Assembly: GCA_946182825.1 (NCBI GenBank)
Contig: CAMGZH010000001.1
Location: 62,001 to 126,000 of the forward strand
Reading direction: 5' to 3'
From: an uncultured Lachnospiraceae bacterium
GTDB lineage: Bacteria > Bacillota > Clostridia > Lachnospirales > Lachnospiraceae
DNA: 64,000 bases
The notes beneath the pieces are model-generated. The model was not told the origin of the DNA, did not search any database, and was given only the letters and a program-made list of their open reading frames with translations. The translations under genes and the position numbers were made by a program. This document shows, in pieces, positions 18,209 to 26,711 of this stretch. Position 1 is the stretch's first letter. Every line of letters starts with the position of its first letter.

Positions 18209-19300
18209 TTACCGGGCGACGGTGTCTGCTCCTAAGGTCCATCCGCCGACGGATTCTGCCTCCGACAGTCTCGGATCCGAGAGGAGATAGTGATGTCCCT
18301 TTATCAGACGGGCGGCGGGATCGGTGAAGCGAACGGTCATAAGGCGGCTGCCGCATTTGACTGTGATCCGGGCGGGATAGGCTTTTGCCTCACCGAACGT
18401 ATTGACATTACTCTGATCGTAGACAAGGACGGAGAAACTCCAGGTCTTACGGTTACTGCTGATCGTAAGGGAATCCGGGCTGCCTTCGGTCAAAGGATCT
18501 GTCATAAGTCCCAGAAGCTGCTGCTTCGTAACAGAAGAATTGACTCTTAGGGTCAGTTGGTTCTTTTTGGAATTGGCATTCAGATCTTCCGGTAGGAACC
18601 GGCAGGAGCTGCTCTGGCGAATGGGATGACTGTCGGCAACGTAGGCTGTCATGGTCTCATAGAGGGCAGAGGCAGAGGGAGCTCCGGTGAAGGTAAGAAG
18701 CCCGGTTTTATAAAAGCCAAGGCGGTTGACCTTCTGTTCCTTCAGCTGATCTAAAAGCTCATGGGCTTTTATCGCCTTCTGGTACCATTTGATAGCGGCA
18801 GAGGCAGGCAGTCGGCCGGAGAAGGAGCGGCTGCAGCCGATCAGGGCGTTGTTGAACCTTTTACCGTCTGTGGTCAGAGCGCAGCTTCCCTTCGGAACTA
18901 CGGTGATCAGGGCGGTAAGGCTCTGACCGGCAGCGTGAAGGGCGACAAGGGATGCCCCCGGCTTCTTGGCCTTTACAAGTCCGGTGGTTTTGGATACGGA
19001 AACATATTTTGGAAAAGCACTGTCATAGGTGTCCTCTGACAATTGTCTTGCGGATACTCCCGGAACGCCTGTCTGAGCCAGATCTCCCAGGTAGACGGAG
19101 CTGCCGGCTTCCATAAGGAAGGCCGCGGCACTTCTGCTGCCGGGAACAAGAGGATCCCAGGAAAGGGTAACGTCACCGGAATAGGGCGTCTTCCAGTCTC
19201 TTGTGGCCGGCTGCGCACCTCGTGCGGTGAAGGGGAAAGAAAGGGATAAGATACCGGCACAAAGGATCGCCGGTAAAAGTCTGTGTAAAATAAGTCTCAT
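18209..19300 (-). CDS. secreted protein of unknown function with bacterial Ig-like region
   Basis: 363 aa from the ATG at 19300, chosen because GGAGG lies 5 bp upstream; an ATG four codons earlier overlaps that ribosome site. An N-terminal signal peptide (RLILHRLLPAILCAGILSLSF, cleavage after FTARGA) indicates export. Residues around 90-130 (FPKYVSVSKTTGLVKAKKPG) resemble a Big2-type Ig-like domain (V-S-x-x-x-G-x-V-x-A-x-x-x-G). The rest is not recognised. Three scattered cysteine-containing segments are present, and no catalytic motif was seen. It lies downstream of the PBP gene on the same strand but behind that gene's terminator. Confidence 0.75.
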   Translation of the reverse strand: MRLILHRLLPAILCAGILSLSFPFTARGAQPATRDWKTPYSGDVTLSWDPLVPGSRSAAAFLMEAGSSVYLGDLAQTGVPGVSARQLSEDTYDSAFPKYVSVSKTTGLVKAKKPGASLVALHAAGQSLTALITVVPKGSCALTTDGKRFNNALIGCSRSFSGRLPASAAIKWYQKAIKAHELLDQLKEQKVNRLGFYKTGLLTFTGAPSASALYETMTAYVADSHPIRQSSSCRFLPEDLNANSKKNQLTLRVNSSVTKQQLLGLMTDPLTEGSPDSLTISSNRKTWSFSVLVYDQSNVNTFGEAKAYPARITVKCGSRLMTVRFTDPAARLIKGHHYLLSDPRLSEAESVGGWTLGADTVAR

Positions 19301-19368
19301 AATGTCCTCCATTTCGCTGCGTGGGGAACGCTATGGAAGCGGAGATGGTGTCTTCACTTCTCACATAC

Positions 19369-19404
19369 AAAAAGAGGGTACTACTATAGTAGCACCCTCT
19401 TTTC
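19369..19404 (-). terminator. terminator of the class A PBP gene
   Basis: Read on the minus strand: AGAGGGTGCTACTA pairs with TAGTAGTACCCTCT (one mismatch) followed by five T residues. The near-perfect 14-bp stem could also work weakly on the plus strand, but no plus-strand gene ends here. Confidence 0.85.
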
Positions 19405-19448
19405 AAAACTTAAATCGAACAGATTCTTAATTTTTTATAAACAGGAAA

Positions 19449-22073
19449 TCATTCTTCGGTGTCCGTTTCTTCCTCGGAGCCCGGATCCTCTTCTTCCGTG
19501 GGATCTGTTTTCTTTTTGTGTTTCTTTTCTTCTTCTTTTTTCTTTTTTTCCTCTTCTTCCTTTTTGGTCTTCTCTGTATGCTTGCTGCAGGTCGACTTCA
19601 TATTCTTGGAAGAGATGGAATACGGACTGTCCTCGGTACCGGAGCTTCCACCGATGATGAAGACTTTCTCTTCGACCTGATCTTCCGGACAGAACTCGCC
19701 GGCAGGAAGGTTGGAAGACTTACAGATGGTAAGCTTTACGTGGTGGTCACAGGTCTTGGTAGGAACGGTTCCCTTGGTGAAATACTCGGTGTAGACCTGA
19801 CTTCCCCGGGGATCCTTGTTACAGATGCCCTCTTCCGGAAGGAGACCGGATTTGGCACAGACCGCCTTGCGAACCACATCCTTTGGCAGGGAAAATCCCG
19901 GATTCTCCTTGCCCTGATTGATCTGGCTCATAACTGCCCGCCAGATATTCTTAGGGTAGTAGGTCTGGTTCTGAGCCTGAGGCGCATTGTCATCATAACC
20001 GCCCCAGATCACACAGGTGTAATAAGGGGTATAGCCGGCAAAGAGACAGTCACGGTTCTTCGTGGTGGTACCGGACTTACCGGCAACAGCCATTCCGGAA
20101 AAGTTGGCCCGGATACCGGTACCCTTTGTCATAACATCCTGCATGGCAGAAGTCAGGAGAAAGGCGGTGGACTCTTTGATGACCGGCTTGCCCTCATCCT
20201 TGGTGGTATCCAGAAGGATATCGCCGGAGCTGTCCTCCACGGTGGTATAGAAGATCGGACGGTGGTATACGCCATGGTTGGCGATGGCGGCATAGGCGCC
20301 GGCAAGCTCGATGTTCTTTACGCCCCGTGAGATTCCACCCAGGGCAAGTGCCTGGTTGTTATCCCCTTCATCCAGTGTCGAGATGCCAAAGTCCTGTACG
20401 TACTGATAACCAAGTCCGGTACCGATGGCAGTCAATGTCTTAACGGCAACCACGTTGATGGAGTGGGTGATGGCGGTACGGATGTTGGTAAATCCGCGGT
20501 AGCGTCCTCCGTTACGGATCGGCCGTCCGTTGGTATATGAGGTTGGAGCATCATCCTGAACCGTGGCAAGGGTCATACCACCGGCGTCTAACGCAGGGGC
20601 GTAGGCAGCCAGGATCTTAAAGGTGGAACCCGGCTGACGGGTAATATCGGTGACACGGTTTAAGGTTCTGCTACCCTTTTTCTTACCGCGGCCACCGACA
20701 ATGGCCTTCACCTGACCGGTGGACTGATCCATGATGGTCATGGCAACCTGAGGCTGAGGGGTGTATACGATGTTCTCGCCGCCCTCCGGGATCGTGTCGC
20801 CGGCCTTTACAACTTCTTCTTTGTATTTCTTGTAGGCTGCCTTGGCATTGGCCTTAGAGGAGAAGTTGATGGTGTAGTTCGGATTCTTCGCCTGATAATG
20901 GGAAAGCATAGTATGCTCGCTGTAGTTCTCCTGTGTGCCGTCTGCCTTATTCACAGTCAGTCGGAAGGAGAATGAGTAGGATGGAGCATAGCCATAGTTG
21001 GCCTTGTTGTTGACTTCCTTATTGGCGATCTTCTGAACGGTTGGATCCTGTGTGGCGTGAATGGTAAGTCCGCCGGAGTAAAGCTTCATATAAGCTTCGG
21101 TCTCGGACATACCCTTCTGTTCCATAAGATCCTTCATGACCTGCTGTGTCAGTGCATCGACAAAATAAGAAGTGGAAGAGGAATCCAGATCATTGTTAAC
21201 GACTTTGATCCGGTTGTAGACGTCGTCATCCATGGCTTCCTTGTACTGGCTTCTTGTGATGTAGCCTTGTTCCAGCATATTGGTCAAGACCTTCTCTCGT
21301 CGCTGGGCATTGTTCTCAGGATGAGTAATGGGATTGTATCTGGCAGGATTCTGTGTGATTCCGGCGATAACAGCATCCTCGGATAAGGTCAGATCACTGG
21401 TATCCTTGTTGAAGTAACGCTGTGCCGCGGCCTCAACGCCCAGAGTATTCTGACCGAGGTTGATAGTGTTCAGGTAGTTCTCAAGGATGGTGTCCTTGCT
21501 TGTTACCTTCTCAAGCTCTAAGGCCAGATACTGTTCCTGGATCTTACGCTTTAATTTAGCCTTCAGGCCGGATTCCTCCGTCCATCCGGTAAAAAAGTTG
21601 TTCTTCAGCAGCTGCTGTGTGATGGTAGAAGCACCCTGTGAAAAGTGACCGCCGTTGGCAAGGCCGGTAAAGGCGGCACGGATGATGCCCTTGACATCGA
21701 CACCATTGTGCTCGTAGAAACGGGAGTCCTCAATGGCAACAAAGGCATGTTGCAGATCCAGAGGGATCTCGGACAGTGATACATAATCGCGGTTCGCACC
21801 GGAAGCAGCCAGTGTCTCGATCTGGTTACCGTCGCTGTCAACGATCTTGGTCTGGAAACCGGAAGGAGAGATATTGACTTCGGAAATATCCGGGAGATCT
21901 TTGATCTGCTGCTTCGCATAATAGGCAAAGCCGCCAAGTCCAACGGCGATCAATACAAGGATCAGAACCAGGATGGATTTGAGAACGGTCAGACCGAACT
22001 TCTTCCTGGCGCTCCTTTTCTTTTTGGATCGACCGGATTTCTGACGGCGAACGCTTTGTTTACTGTAATTCAT
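19449..22073 (-). CDS. class A penicillin-binding protein (transglycosylase/transpeptidase, PBP1A type)
   Basis: Polymerises and cross-links peptidoglycan at the outer membrane face. 874 aa. A basic cytoplasmic tail is followed by a membrane anchor (about 26-52), a GT51 glycosyltransferase domain with IEDSRFYEHNGVD (catalytic Glu115) and GASTITQQLLKN, and a transpeptidase domain with RQPGSTFKI (SxxK), the SIN triad and SGTT in AGKSGTTTKN. After Cys-containing segments (LICKSSNLPAGEFCPED) the C-terminus is a strongly charged tail rich in Lys and Glu (about 45 residues, EKKKKEEEKK and similar), encoded by a near-homopurine tract. Divergent from the yigZ-like gene. Confidence 0.96.
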   Translation of the reverse strand: MNYSKQSVRRQKSGRSKKKRSARKKFGLTVLKSILVLILVLIAVGLGGFAYYAKQQIKDLPDISEVNISPSGFQTKIVDSDGNQIETLAASGANRDYVSLSEIPLDLQHAFVAIEDSRFYEHNGVDVKGIIRAAFTGLANGGHFSQGASTITQQLLKNNFFTGWTEESGLKAKLKRKIQEQYLALELEKVTSKDTILENYLNTINLGQNTLGVEAAAQRYFNKDTSDLTLSEDAVIAGITQNPARYNPITHPENNAQRREKVLTNMLEQGYITRSQYKEAMDDDVYNRIKVVNNDLDSSSTSYFVDALTQQVMKDLMEQKGMSETEAYMKLYSGGLTIHATQDPTVQKIANKEVNNKANYGYAPSYSFSFRLTVNKADGTQENYSEHTMLSHYQAKNPNYTINFSSKANAKAAYKKYKEEVVKAGDTIPEGGENIVYTPQPQVAMTIMDQSTGQVKAIVGGRGKKKGSRTLNRVTDITRQPGSTFKILAAYAPALDAGGMTLATVQDDAPTSYTNGRPIRNGGRYRGFTNIRTAITHSINVVAVKTLTAIGTGLGYQYVQDFGISTLDEGDNNQALALGGISRGVKNIELAGAYAAIANHGVYHRPIFYTTVEDSSGDILLDTTKDEGKPVIKESTAFLLTSAMQDVMTKGTGIRANFSGMAVAGKSGTTTKNRDCLFAGYTPYYTCVIWGGYDDNAPQAQNQTYYPKNIWRAVMSQINQGKENPGFSLPKDVVRKAVCAKSGLLPEEGICNKDPRGSQVYTEYFTKGTVPTKTCDHHVKLTICKSSNLPAGEFCPEDQVEEKVFIIGGSSGTEDSPYSISSKNMKSTCSKHTEKTKKEEEEKKKKEEEKKHKKKTDPTEEEDPGSEEETDTEE

Positions 22074-22128
22074 GTTACCTCCTGTACATGCCCCAAATTC
22101 AAACCGGGGAAGTTACATGCATATCCAC

Positions 22129-22160
22129 TTTATTATATCAAAGATTTCCTATATAATAAA
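22129..22160. promoter_or_regulatory. symmetrical divergent promoter between PBP gene and yigZ-like gene
   Basis: TTTATTATA (22129-22137) and TATAATAAA (22152-22160) form a perfect inverted repeat 14 bp apart. Read on the plus strand, TTTATT-17-TATAAT faces the yigZ-like gene; read on the minus strand the same pair gives TTTATT-17-TATAAT facing the PBP gene. Each -10 doubles as the -35 region of the other. Confidence 0.55.
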
Positions 22161-22192
22161 CACAAGTTTAGTACCAGTCCAAAGGAGAACGT

Positions 22193-22828
22193 ATGTCAGA
22201 GCATCAGCTTTTACAGGAAGGCCACAGTGAGGTCATAGAGAAGAAGTCCCGTTTTATCGGAAGAGCCCTGCCCATTGAATCAGAACAGCAGGCGCAGGAG
22301 ATCCTGAAGGAGATCCGGAAGCAGTATTATGATGCCCGCCATGTCTGCTATGCCTTTCAGGTGGATCAGATCACAAGGAGCAGCGATGACGGGGAACCCT
22401 CCGGAACCGCAGGGCGTCCCATTCTGGATATGATCGGATACGCCGGCCTTAAGAATGTGCTGGTGGTGGTGACGAGATATTTCGGTGGTGTGTTGCTTGG
22501 GACCGGCGGCCTTACCAGAGCCTACGGTCAGACAGCGAAGGAAGCGATTGAGGCGGCACCCCAGATGGAGATTCTTTCCGGACGCAAGATCGATCTGGTT
22601 TGCGACTATAATGATTACGGTAAGGTGGATTATCTGGTTCGTCAGAAGAATATTCCGGTTCATTCCTCTGATTTTGGAGCGGAAGTAACATTTTCTGTTA
22701 TGCTCGAAGAAGAAAATTATGAAGCTTTTGTAAAAGAAGTTACGGATCTCACCGGAGGACGGACAAAGATCGATGCCGGGAACCCGCTAAAATACGGGCT
22801 TGTGGGGGCTGAGGTAAGACTTTTATAA
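22193..22828 (+). CDS. YigZ/IMPACT family protein
   Basis: 211 aa, member of the UPF0029/IMPACT family (YigZ, YvyE), related to eukaryotic IMPACT; function in bacteria is not settled. The N-terminal IMPACT domain shows KKSRFIGRALPIES, ARHVCYAFQ, SDDGEPSGTAGRPILDMI and VVTRYFGGVLLGTGGLTRAYG; the C-terminal DUF1949-type ferredoxin-like domain spans about residues 135-195. The ATG follows AAAGGAG. tRNA-Gln lies downstream under its own promoter. Confidence 0.93.
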   Translation: MSEHQLLQEGHSEVIEKKSRFIGRALPIESEQQAQEILKEIRKQYYDARHVCYAFQVDQITRSSDDGEPSGTAGRPILDMIGYAGLKNVLVVVTRYFGGVLLGTGGLTRAYGQTAKEAIEAAPQMEILSGRKIDLVCDYNDYGKVDYLVRQKNIPVHSSDFGAEVTFSVMLEEENYEAFVKEVTDLTGGRTKIDAGNPLKYGLVGAEVRLL

Positions 22829-22855
22829 AAAATAAAAATTTTTTTGAAAAAGTGC

Positions 22856-22883
22856 TTGCATTATATTCTGATTCGTGTATAAT
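22856..22883 (+). promoter_or_regulatory. promoter of the tRNA-Gln gene
   Basis: TTGCAT (22856-22861), 16-bp spacer, TATAAT (22878-22883), 44 bp before the mature tRNA. Confidence 0.7.
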
Positions 22884-22926
22884 ATTCATTGTTGACGCGG
22901 GAAACACAAACAAGCGAACAACACAT

Positions 22927-22998
22927 TGGCCCATAGCCAAACGGTAAGGCAGCGGACTCTGACTCCGTCATTTCAAGGTTCGAATCCTTGTGGGCCAG
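22927..22998 (+). tRNA. tRNA-Gln (anticodon CTG)
   Basis: Cloverleaf by eye: acceptor TGGCCCA pairs with TGGGCCA, discriminator G; D-arm with AGCCAAACGGTAAGGC; anticodon stem GCGGA/TCCGT around the loop CTCTGAC, anticodon CTG reading CAG; T-arm CAAGG-TTCGAAT-CCTTG. CCA is not encoded. An own promoter lies upstream and a terminator downstream, so it is a single-gene unit. Confidence 0.95.
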
Positions 22999-23007
22999 CT
23001 ATCGAAG

Positions 23008-23039
23008 CAGCAGGTGAGTTCACCTGCTGTTTTCTTTTT
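23008..23039 (+). terminator. terminator after tRNA-Gln
   Basis: CAGCAGGTG-AGTT-CACCTGCTG perfect 9-bp stem followed by TTTTCTTTTT. Confidence 0.9.
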
Positions 23040-23117
23040 ATATCCGTCAGGGTTCCAATCTCCGACGGATATAAACACTCCGCGCCAAGTCTTGTGGGCG
23101 AGACTTGAAATCGCACT
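23037..23117. repeat. dispersed intergenic hairpin repeat, copy 2
   Basis: Begins at the tRNA terminator T-tract. TATCCGTC (23041-23048) and GACGGATA (23064-23071) form a perfect 8-bp stem; the apical part GTCAGGGTTCCAATCTCCGAC matches copy 3 at 18 of 21 positions. A second hairpin, CAAGTCT...AGACTTG, follows at about 23086-23107. Confidence 0.6.
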
Positions 23118-23157
23118 GGTTTTGAGAAGATGAAGGATCGGGAAGGACGGTATCACC

Positions 23158-23862
23158 ATGTATGAGATGCGAGAACGGATTCGATTCAGTGAGACAGACG
23201 GTAATCTCAGATTGACCTGTACGGGCCTTGTGGACCTGTTGCAGGATTGTGCGACCTTTCATTCGGAAGATGCAGGGTATACCTGTCAGAAGCTTGGTGA
23301 ACAGGATCTCGGATGGTTTGTAACAAACTGGCAGGTGCATCTGAGAGAAATGCCCCGGATCGGACAGCGGATCGTGATCCGGACCTACCCATATCATTTT
23401 CGTGGAATGATGGCGTATCGGTATTTTACGATTGAGGGAGAGGACGGGAAGCTTTTTGCAACCGCCAATTCCATCTGGGTATTGATGAATATTAAGACCA
23501 ATAAACCCCAGCGAGCGCCAAAGGAAATGGTAGAAGCCTTCGTAGAGGAAGAGGATCCGGAGGAGACCTTTGAGAAGCGCAAGATCCCGGTGGAAGAGGG
23601 ACTTGTGGAGGTGACAAGGGTCCTGGTGGATCAGAGCTTTTTAGATACCAACGGACACGTGAATAACGGACGCTATGTGGAACTGGCAAGTCATGTGTTG
23701 CCTCAGGATGTTTCATACTCTGCTTTCTTTGTAGAATATAAGCAGCAGGCGAGACTTGGAGATACGATCACCATTCAGAAGAAGGAAAGCGAGGATCATA
23801 TTCAGGTGATCCTTGCGGATGATGAAGGCACCCCGTATGTTGTAACCAGCTGGAAGCAGTAA
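23158..23862 (+). CDS. acyl-ACP thioesterase
   Basis: Hydrolyses acyl-ACP to release free fatty acid; FAT family with a double hot-dog fold. 234 aa. Visible: the N-terminal RIRFSETDGNLRLT and LLQDCATFHSEDAG, then GWFVTNWQVHLREMPRIGQRIVIRTYP, and the catalytic region of the second hot dog, DTNGHVNNGRYVELA (Asn and His of the NGHVNN motif). Cytoplasmic, part of lipid metabolism. cvfB follows 10 bp later, probably in the same transcript. Confidence 0.92.
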   Translation: MYEMRERIRFSETDGNLRLTCTGLVDLLQDCATFHSEDAGYTCQKLGEQDLGWFVTNWQVHLREMPRIGQRIVIRTYPYHFRGMMAYRYFTIEGEDGKLFATANSIWVLMNIKTNKPQRAPKEMVEAFVEEEDPEETFEKRKIPVEEGLVEVTRVLVDQSFLDTNGHVNNGRYVELASHVLPQDVSYSAFFVEYKQQARLGDTITIQKKESEDHIQVILADDEGTPYVVTSWKQ

Positions 23863-23872
23863 GGAGACGCGA

Positions 23873-24739
23873 ATGTTTCGATTAGGAGAATATCAGAACT
23901 TAAAGGTGGCAAAGGCAGTGGATTTTGGCGTGTACCTTTTTGATCCTGCCGGAGGGAAGGATGGAACGGACGCGGCAGACCGCGTTCTTTTACCGAAAAA
24001 GGAAGTGCCGGAGGATCTGAAGGTAGGAGACGAGATTAAGGTCTTTCTGTATCTGGATTCCGATGATCGTCTGATCGCTACAACGGCACAGCCGATGATC
24101 ACCATGGGCTCCCTGGCAACCCTTCGGGTCCGGGAGATTACGAAGATCGGAATCTTCCTGGAGTGGGGACTTCCGAAGGATCTTCTGCTTCCTTATCATG
24201 AGCTGGTAGGCAGAGTGGAGGAGGGAGACGAGATCCTTGTCCGTATGTATCAGGATAAGAGTGGCCGTCTGGCTGCCTCCATGCGTCACCTCTATGATGT
24301 TATGTCCACCGATTCTCCCTATAAGACCGGAGACAATGTAATCGGTCGGATCTATGAATTCGGTCACGACTTTGGAACCTTTGTGGCGGTGGATGACCGA
24401 TATTCTGCCATGATTCCGGCCCATGAGGATGTTTCGGACTGCAGGATCGGACAGGTGCTGTCCCTTCGTGTCACCCATGTGAAGCCTGACGGTAAGCTGG
24501 ATGTAACCACCCGTGAGGCCTCATACCTTCAGATGGATGAGGATGCCAGCAAGGTTCTTGAGATCATCCGTTCCTATGCAGGTGTGCTTCCTTTTACAGA
24601 GAAGGCATCACCGCAGGTAATCAGCAGAGAGACCGGACTGTCTAAGAATGCGTTTAAGCGTGCCATCGGAAGATTATACAAGCAAAGAGAGATCACCCTT
24701 GAGGGCGGTAAGATCCGTCTGAATAAGGATAAGCACTAA
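23873..24739 (+). CDS. cvfB: S1-domain RNA-binding protein, CvfB family
   Basis: 288 aa with three S1-like modules and a C-terminal winged helix, the CvfB/YitL layout; in Staphylococcus aureus CvfB affects virulence gene expression, but its molecular role is not settled. S1-like segments: VDFGVYLFDPAGGKDGT...VLLPKKEVPEDLKVGDEI, then ITKIGIFLEWGLPKDLLLPYHE, then GHDFGTFVAVDDRYSAMIPAHE. The C-terminal SRETGLSKNAFKRAIGRLYKQREITL is the winged-helix part. Start after AAGGAG. Confidence 0.93.
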   Translation: MFRLGEYQNLKVAKAVDFGVYLFDPAGGKDGTDAADRVLLPKKEVPEDLKVGDEIKVFLYLDSDDRLIATTAQPMITMGSLATLRVREITKIGIFLEWGLPKDLLLPYHELVGRVEEGDEILVRMYQDKSGRLAASMRHLYDVMSTDSPYKTGDNVIGRIYEFGHDFGTFVAVDDRYSAMIPAHEDVSDCRIGQVLSLRVTHVKPDGKLDVTTREASYLQMDEDASKVLEIIRSYAGVLPFTEKASPQVISRETGLSKNAFKRAIGRLYKQREITLEGGKIRLNKDKH

Positions 24740-24759
24740 ATAGAACGATATTGACGAAT

Positions 24760-24798
24760 GCCCTTGTGTTTCATACAATGAAATGCGAGGGCGTTTTT
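24760..24798 (+). terminator. terminator after cvfB
   Basis: GCCCTTGTGTTTCAT (24760-24774) pairs with ATGAAATGCGAGGGC (24778-24792) with G-U pairs, followed by GTTTTTATTT. Confidence 0.88.
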
Positions 24799-24848
24799 AT
24801 TTGCCCGAAGATTATTCACATTATATATAGAAAGAAGGCTGTTCATCT

Positions 24849-25223
24849 ATGAAAAAAGTAATCGCAACAGACAAGGCTCCGGCAGCAATCGGACCATACT
24901 CACAGGCAATCGAGGTTGGAAATCTTCTGTTTACATCCGGTGTGATCCCGGTAGATCCTGCCACAGGTGAGATTCCGGAGGGTTCTGCGGCACAGGCCAA
25001 GCAGGCTTTTACCAATCTTAAGAATCTGATCGAGGCCAGCGGAACGACCATGGACAAGGTGATCAAGACCGTGGTATTCATTAAGGAAATGAATGACTTT
25101 GGTGCAATCAATGAGGTTTACGCAGAATTTTTCCCGCAGCCATATCCGGCAAGAAGCTGTGTGGAGGTTGCCCGTCTTCCGAAGGATGTAATGCTTGAGG
25201 TTGAAGCAATCGTAGAAAAATAA
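24849..25223 (+). CDS. ridA: RidA family protein (2-iminobutanoate/2-iminopropanoate deaminase)
   Basis: Hydrolyses reactive enamine/imine intermediates from PLP enzymes, protecting other PLP enzymes from damage. 124 aa, the usual length. Typical start IATDKAPAAIGPYSQAIEVGNLLFTSG, then FTNLKNLIEASG, and the conserved RSCVEVARLPKDVMLEVEAIV near the C-terminus, which carries the Arg that binds the carboxylate. Single-gene unit between terminators. Confidence 0.96.
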   Translation: MKKVIATDKAPAAIGPYSQAIEVGNLLFTSGVIPVDPATGEIPEGSAAQAKQAFTNLKNLIEASGTTMDKVIKTVVFIKEMNDFGAINEVYAEFFPQPYPARSCVEVARLPKDVMLEVEAIVEK

Positions 25224-25235
25224 AAGAAATAAAAA

Positions 25236-25272
25236 CCCGGAACCGACCGATCCAAAGATCGATGGTCCCGGG
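25236..25272. terminator. bidirectional terminator between ridA and the YjfB-type gene
   Basis: CCCGG(A)ACC...GATC pairs with GATC...GGTCCCGGG. On the minus strand it is followed by TTTTTATTTCTTTTATTT, a good T-tract; on the plus strand by CTTTCTTA, weaker. Serves convergent genes. Confidence 0.75.
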
Positions 25273-25293
25273 CTTTCTTATCCATCTCGTAGG

Positions 25294-25503
25294 TCAAACG
25301 CTTACATCGATGTTGCTGCCTACGGCAGGATTGACCGAAGTCTCAAGTGCAGCACGAGGCATCTCGTCGAGCATGGCAACTTCTCCGGCAGCGATCTGCT
25401 TGGCACTGTCCAGGGTCTTACCCAAAATAGCAATACCAAGGTCAGACATGTTCTTTTGACGACTCATGGAGGTGGATAAAGCGGCGATGTCCATAATATC
25501 CAT
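25294..25503 (-). CDS. YjfB family small protein (putative motility protein)
   Basis: 69 aa from the ATG at 25503 (MDIMDIAALSTSMSRQ), with AAAGGA upstream; a longer frame from 25539 has no better site. Family features: MDIAALS(T)SMSRQ near the N-terminus, GIAILGKTLDSAKQ, and the C-terminal SVNPAVGSNIDVSV. The family (PF14070 type) is called putative motility protein but its function is unknown. No flagellar gene is in the window. Confidence 0.8.
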   Translation of the reverse strand: MDIMDIAALSTSMSRQKNMSDLGIAILGKTLDSAKQIAAGEVAMLDEMPRAALETSVNPAVGSNIDVSV

Positions 25504-25543
25504 GTTGTCACGTCCTTTCTTGTGTAACATCGTTTCCATTTAC

Positions 25544-25572
25544 ATTATCTCATGCTAAAAGACAGATGACAA
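25544..25572 (-). promoter_or_regulatory. promoter of the YjfB-type gene
   Basis: On the minus strand: TTGTCA (25572-25567), 17-bp spacer, GATAAT (25549-25544), about 40 bp before the start codon. Confidence 0.6.
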
Positions 25573-25588
25573 CAGAATAATATTTATG

Positions 25589-25617
25589 TTGACAAACAGG
25601 AAGTATGACGTTAATAT
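25589..25617 (+). promoter_or_regulatory. sigma-A promoter for trxB
   Basis: Consensus TTGACA (25589-25594), 17-bp spacer, TAATAT (25612-25617). AAGGGAGG precedes the ATG at 25663. Divergent from and back to back with the YjfB promoter. Confidence 0.65.
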
Positions 25618-25662
25618 AGATTGCGTACAATCTAATTGTAAGTTTGATAAAAGGGAGGCGCT

Positions 25663-26583
25663 ATGATTTACGATACCGTCATTGTTGGAAATGGTCCTGC
25701 CGGTCTTACCGCAGCAATTTATGCACAGCGGGCCGGTCTTAATACACTTGTGATCGCAGAGAGTCCTGTGGATGGAGGACAGATCGCAACCACATACGAA
25801 GTTGATAACTATCCGGGAATGAAAGGAATCGGTGGAATGGAGCTGGGAATGAAGTTCCGTGAGCATGCCGATCAGCTTGAGACCCGTTTTCTTGAAGACA
25901 GACTGGTAGAGATTCGGGATGAGGGAGATCATAAGACTCTGATCTTAGATCAGGGAGAGGCAGTGGAGACAAAGACCGTTGTGCTTGCCCTTGGAGCCAA
26001 TCACAGAGACCTGGGGGTACCGGGTGAGAAGGAACTGGTGGGTGCCGGTGTTTCCTATTGTGCAACCTGCGACGGAGCATTTTACCGTAAGAAGATCGCA
26101 GCAGTTGTGGGCGGCGGCGATGTGGCATTGGAGGATGCACTCTTTTTATCACGCTTTGCTGAGAAGGTTTACCTTATACATAGAAGAGATGCGTTCCGCG
26201 GAGCGAAGGTGCTGGTAGATCAGGTCCTTGCAAAAGAGAACATTGAAGTGATCTATGACACGGTCGTAGAGAAGGTCTGTGGAAATATCAAGGTGGAAAG
26301 TCTTGACCTTTTGAATAAGAAGACAGGAGAGAAGCGATCTCTGCCGGTGAACGGAGTCTTTATGGCGGTGGGTACAGCACCGAATGTGGATGTTAAGGGA
26401 CTTCCGCAGCAGGATGAAAAAGGATATATCGTAGCGGATGAAAGTTGCCAGACAAAGACGGCGGGAATCTATGCGGCAGGGGATCTTCGGACCAAGCAGC
26501 TTCGACAGGTGATTACGGCGGCAGCGGACGGAGCGAATGCAATTACCAGTGTGCAAAGATATCTGACAGAAACACTTTCTTAA
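25663..26583 (+). CDS. trxB: thioredoxin-disulfide reductase
   Basis: NADPH-dependent flavoenzyme that reduces thioredoxin. 306 aa. FAD-binding GNGPAGLTAAIYAQRAG at residues 9-25, the redox-active disulfide in YCATCDGAFY, the NADPH-binding GGGDVALEDALFLS, and the C-terminal GIYAAGDLRTKQLRQVITAAADG that binds FAD. Cytoplasmic. Own promoter; no clear terminator before the next promoter. Confidence 0.97.
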   Translation: MIYDTVIVGNGPAGLTAAIYAQRAGLNTLVIAESPVDGGQIATTYEVDNYPGMKGIGGMELGMKFREHADQLETRFLEDRLVEIRDEGDHKTLILDQGEAVETKTVVLALGANHRDLGVPGEKELVGAGVSYCATCDGAFYRKKIAAVVGGGDVALEDALFLSRFAEKVYLIHRRDAFRGAKVLVDQVLAKENIEVIYDTVVEKVCGNIKVESLDLLNKKTGEKRSLPVNGVFMAVGTAPNVDVKGLPQQDEKGYIVADESCQTKTAGIYAAGDLRTKQLRQVITAAADGANAITSVQRYLTETLS

Positions 26584-26623
26584 TAAATGTACGGCAGATT
26601 ATTCAAGCTTTCTTCAATCTTTC

Positions 26624-26652
26624 TTGACAACCCTATATCTGCTTGCTATAAT
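26624..26652 (+). promoter_or_regulatory. consensus sigma-A promoter for the NlpC/P60 gene
   Basis: Perfect TTGACA (26624-26629), 17-bp spacer, perfect TATAAT (26647-26652): the strongest promoter by consensus in the window. Confidence 0.85.
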
Positions 26653-26711
26653 GACAAAGTAATATTTGTAACAAATTCGTAATAAACGTGTTCGGGAGGA
26701 TTAGTTTTACT

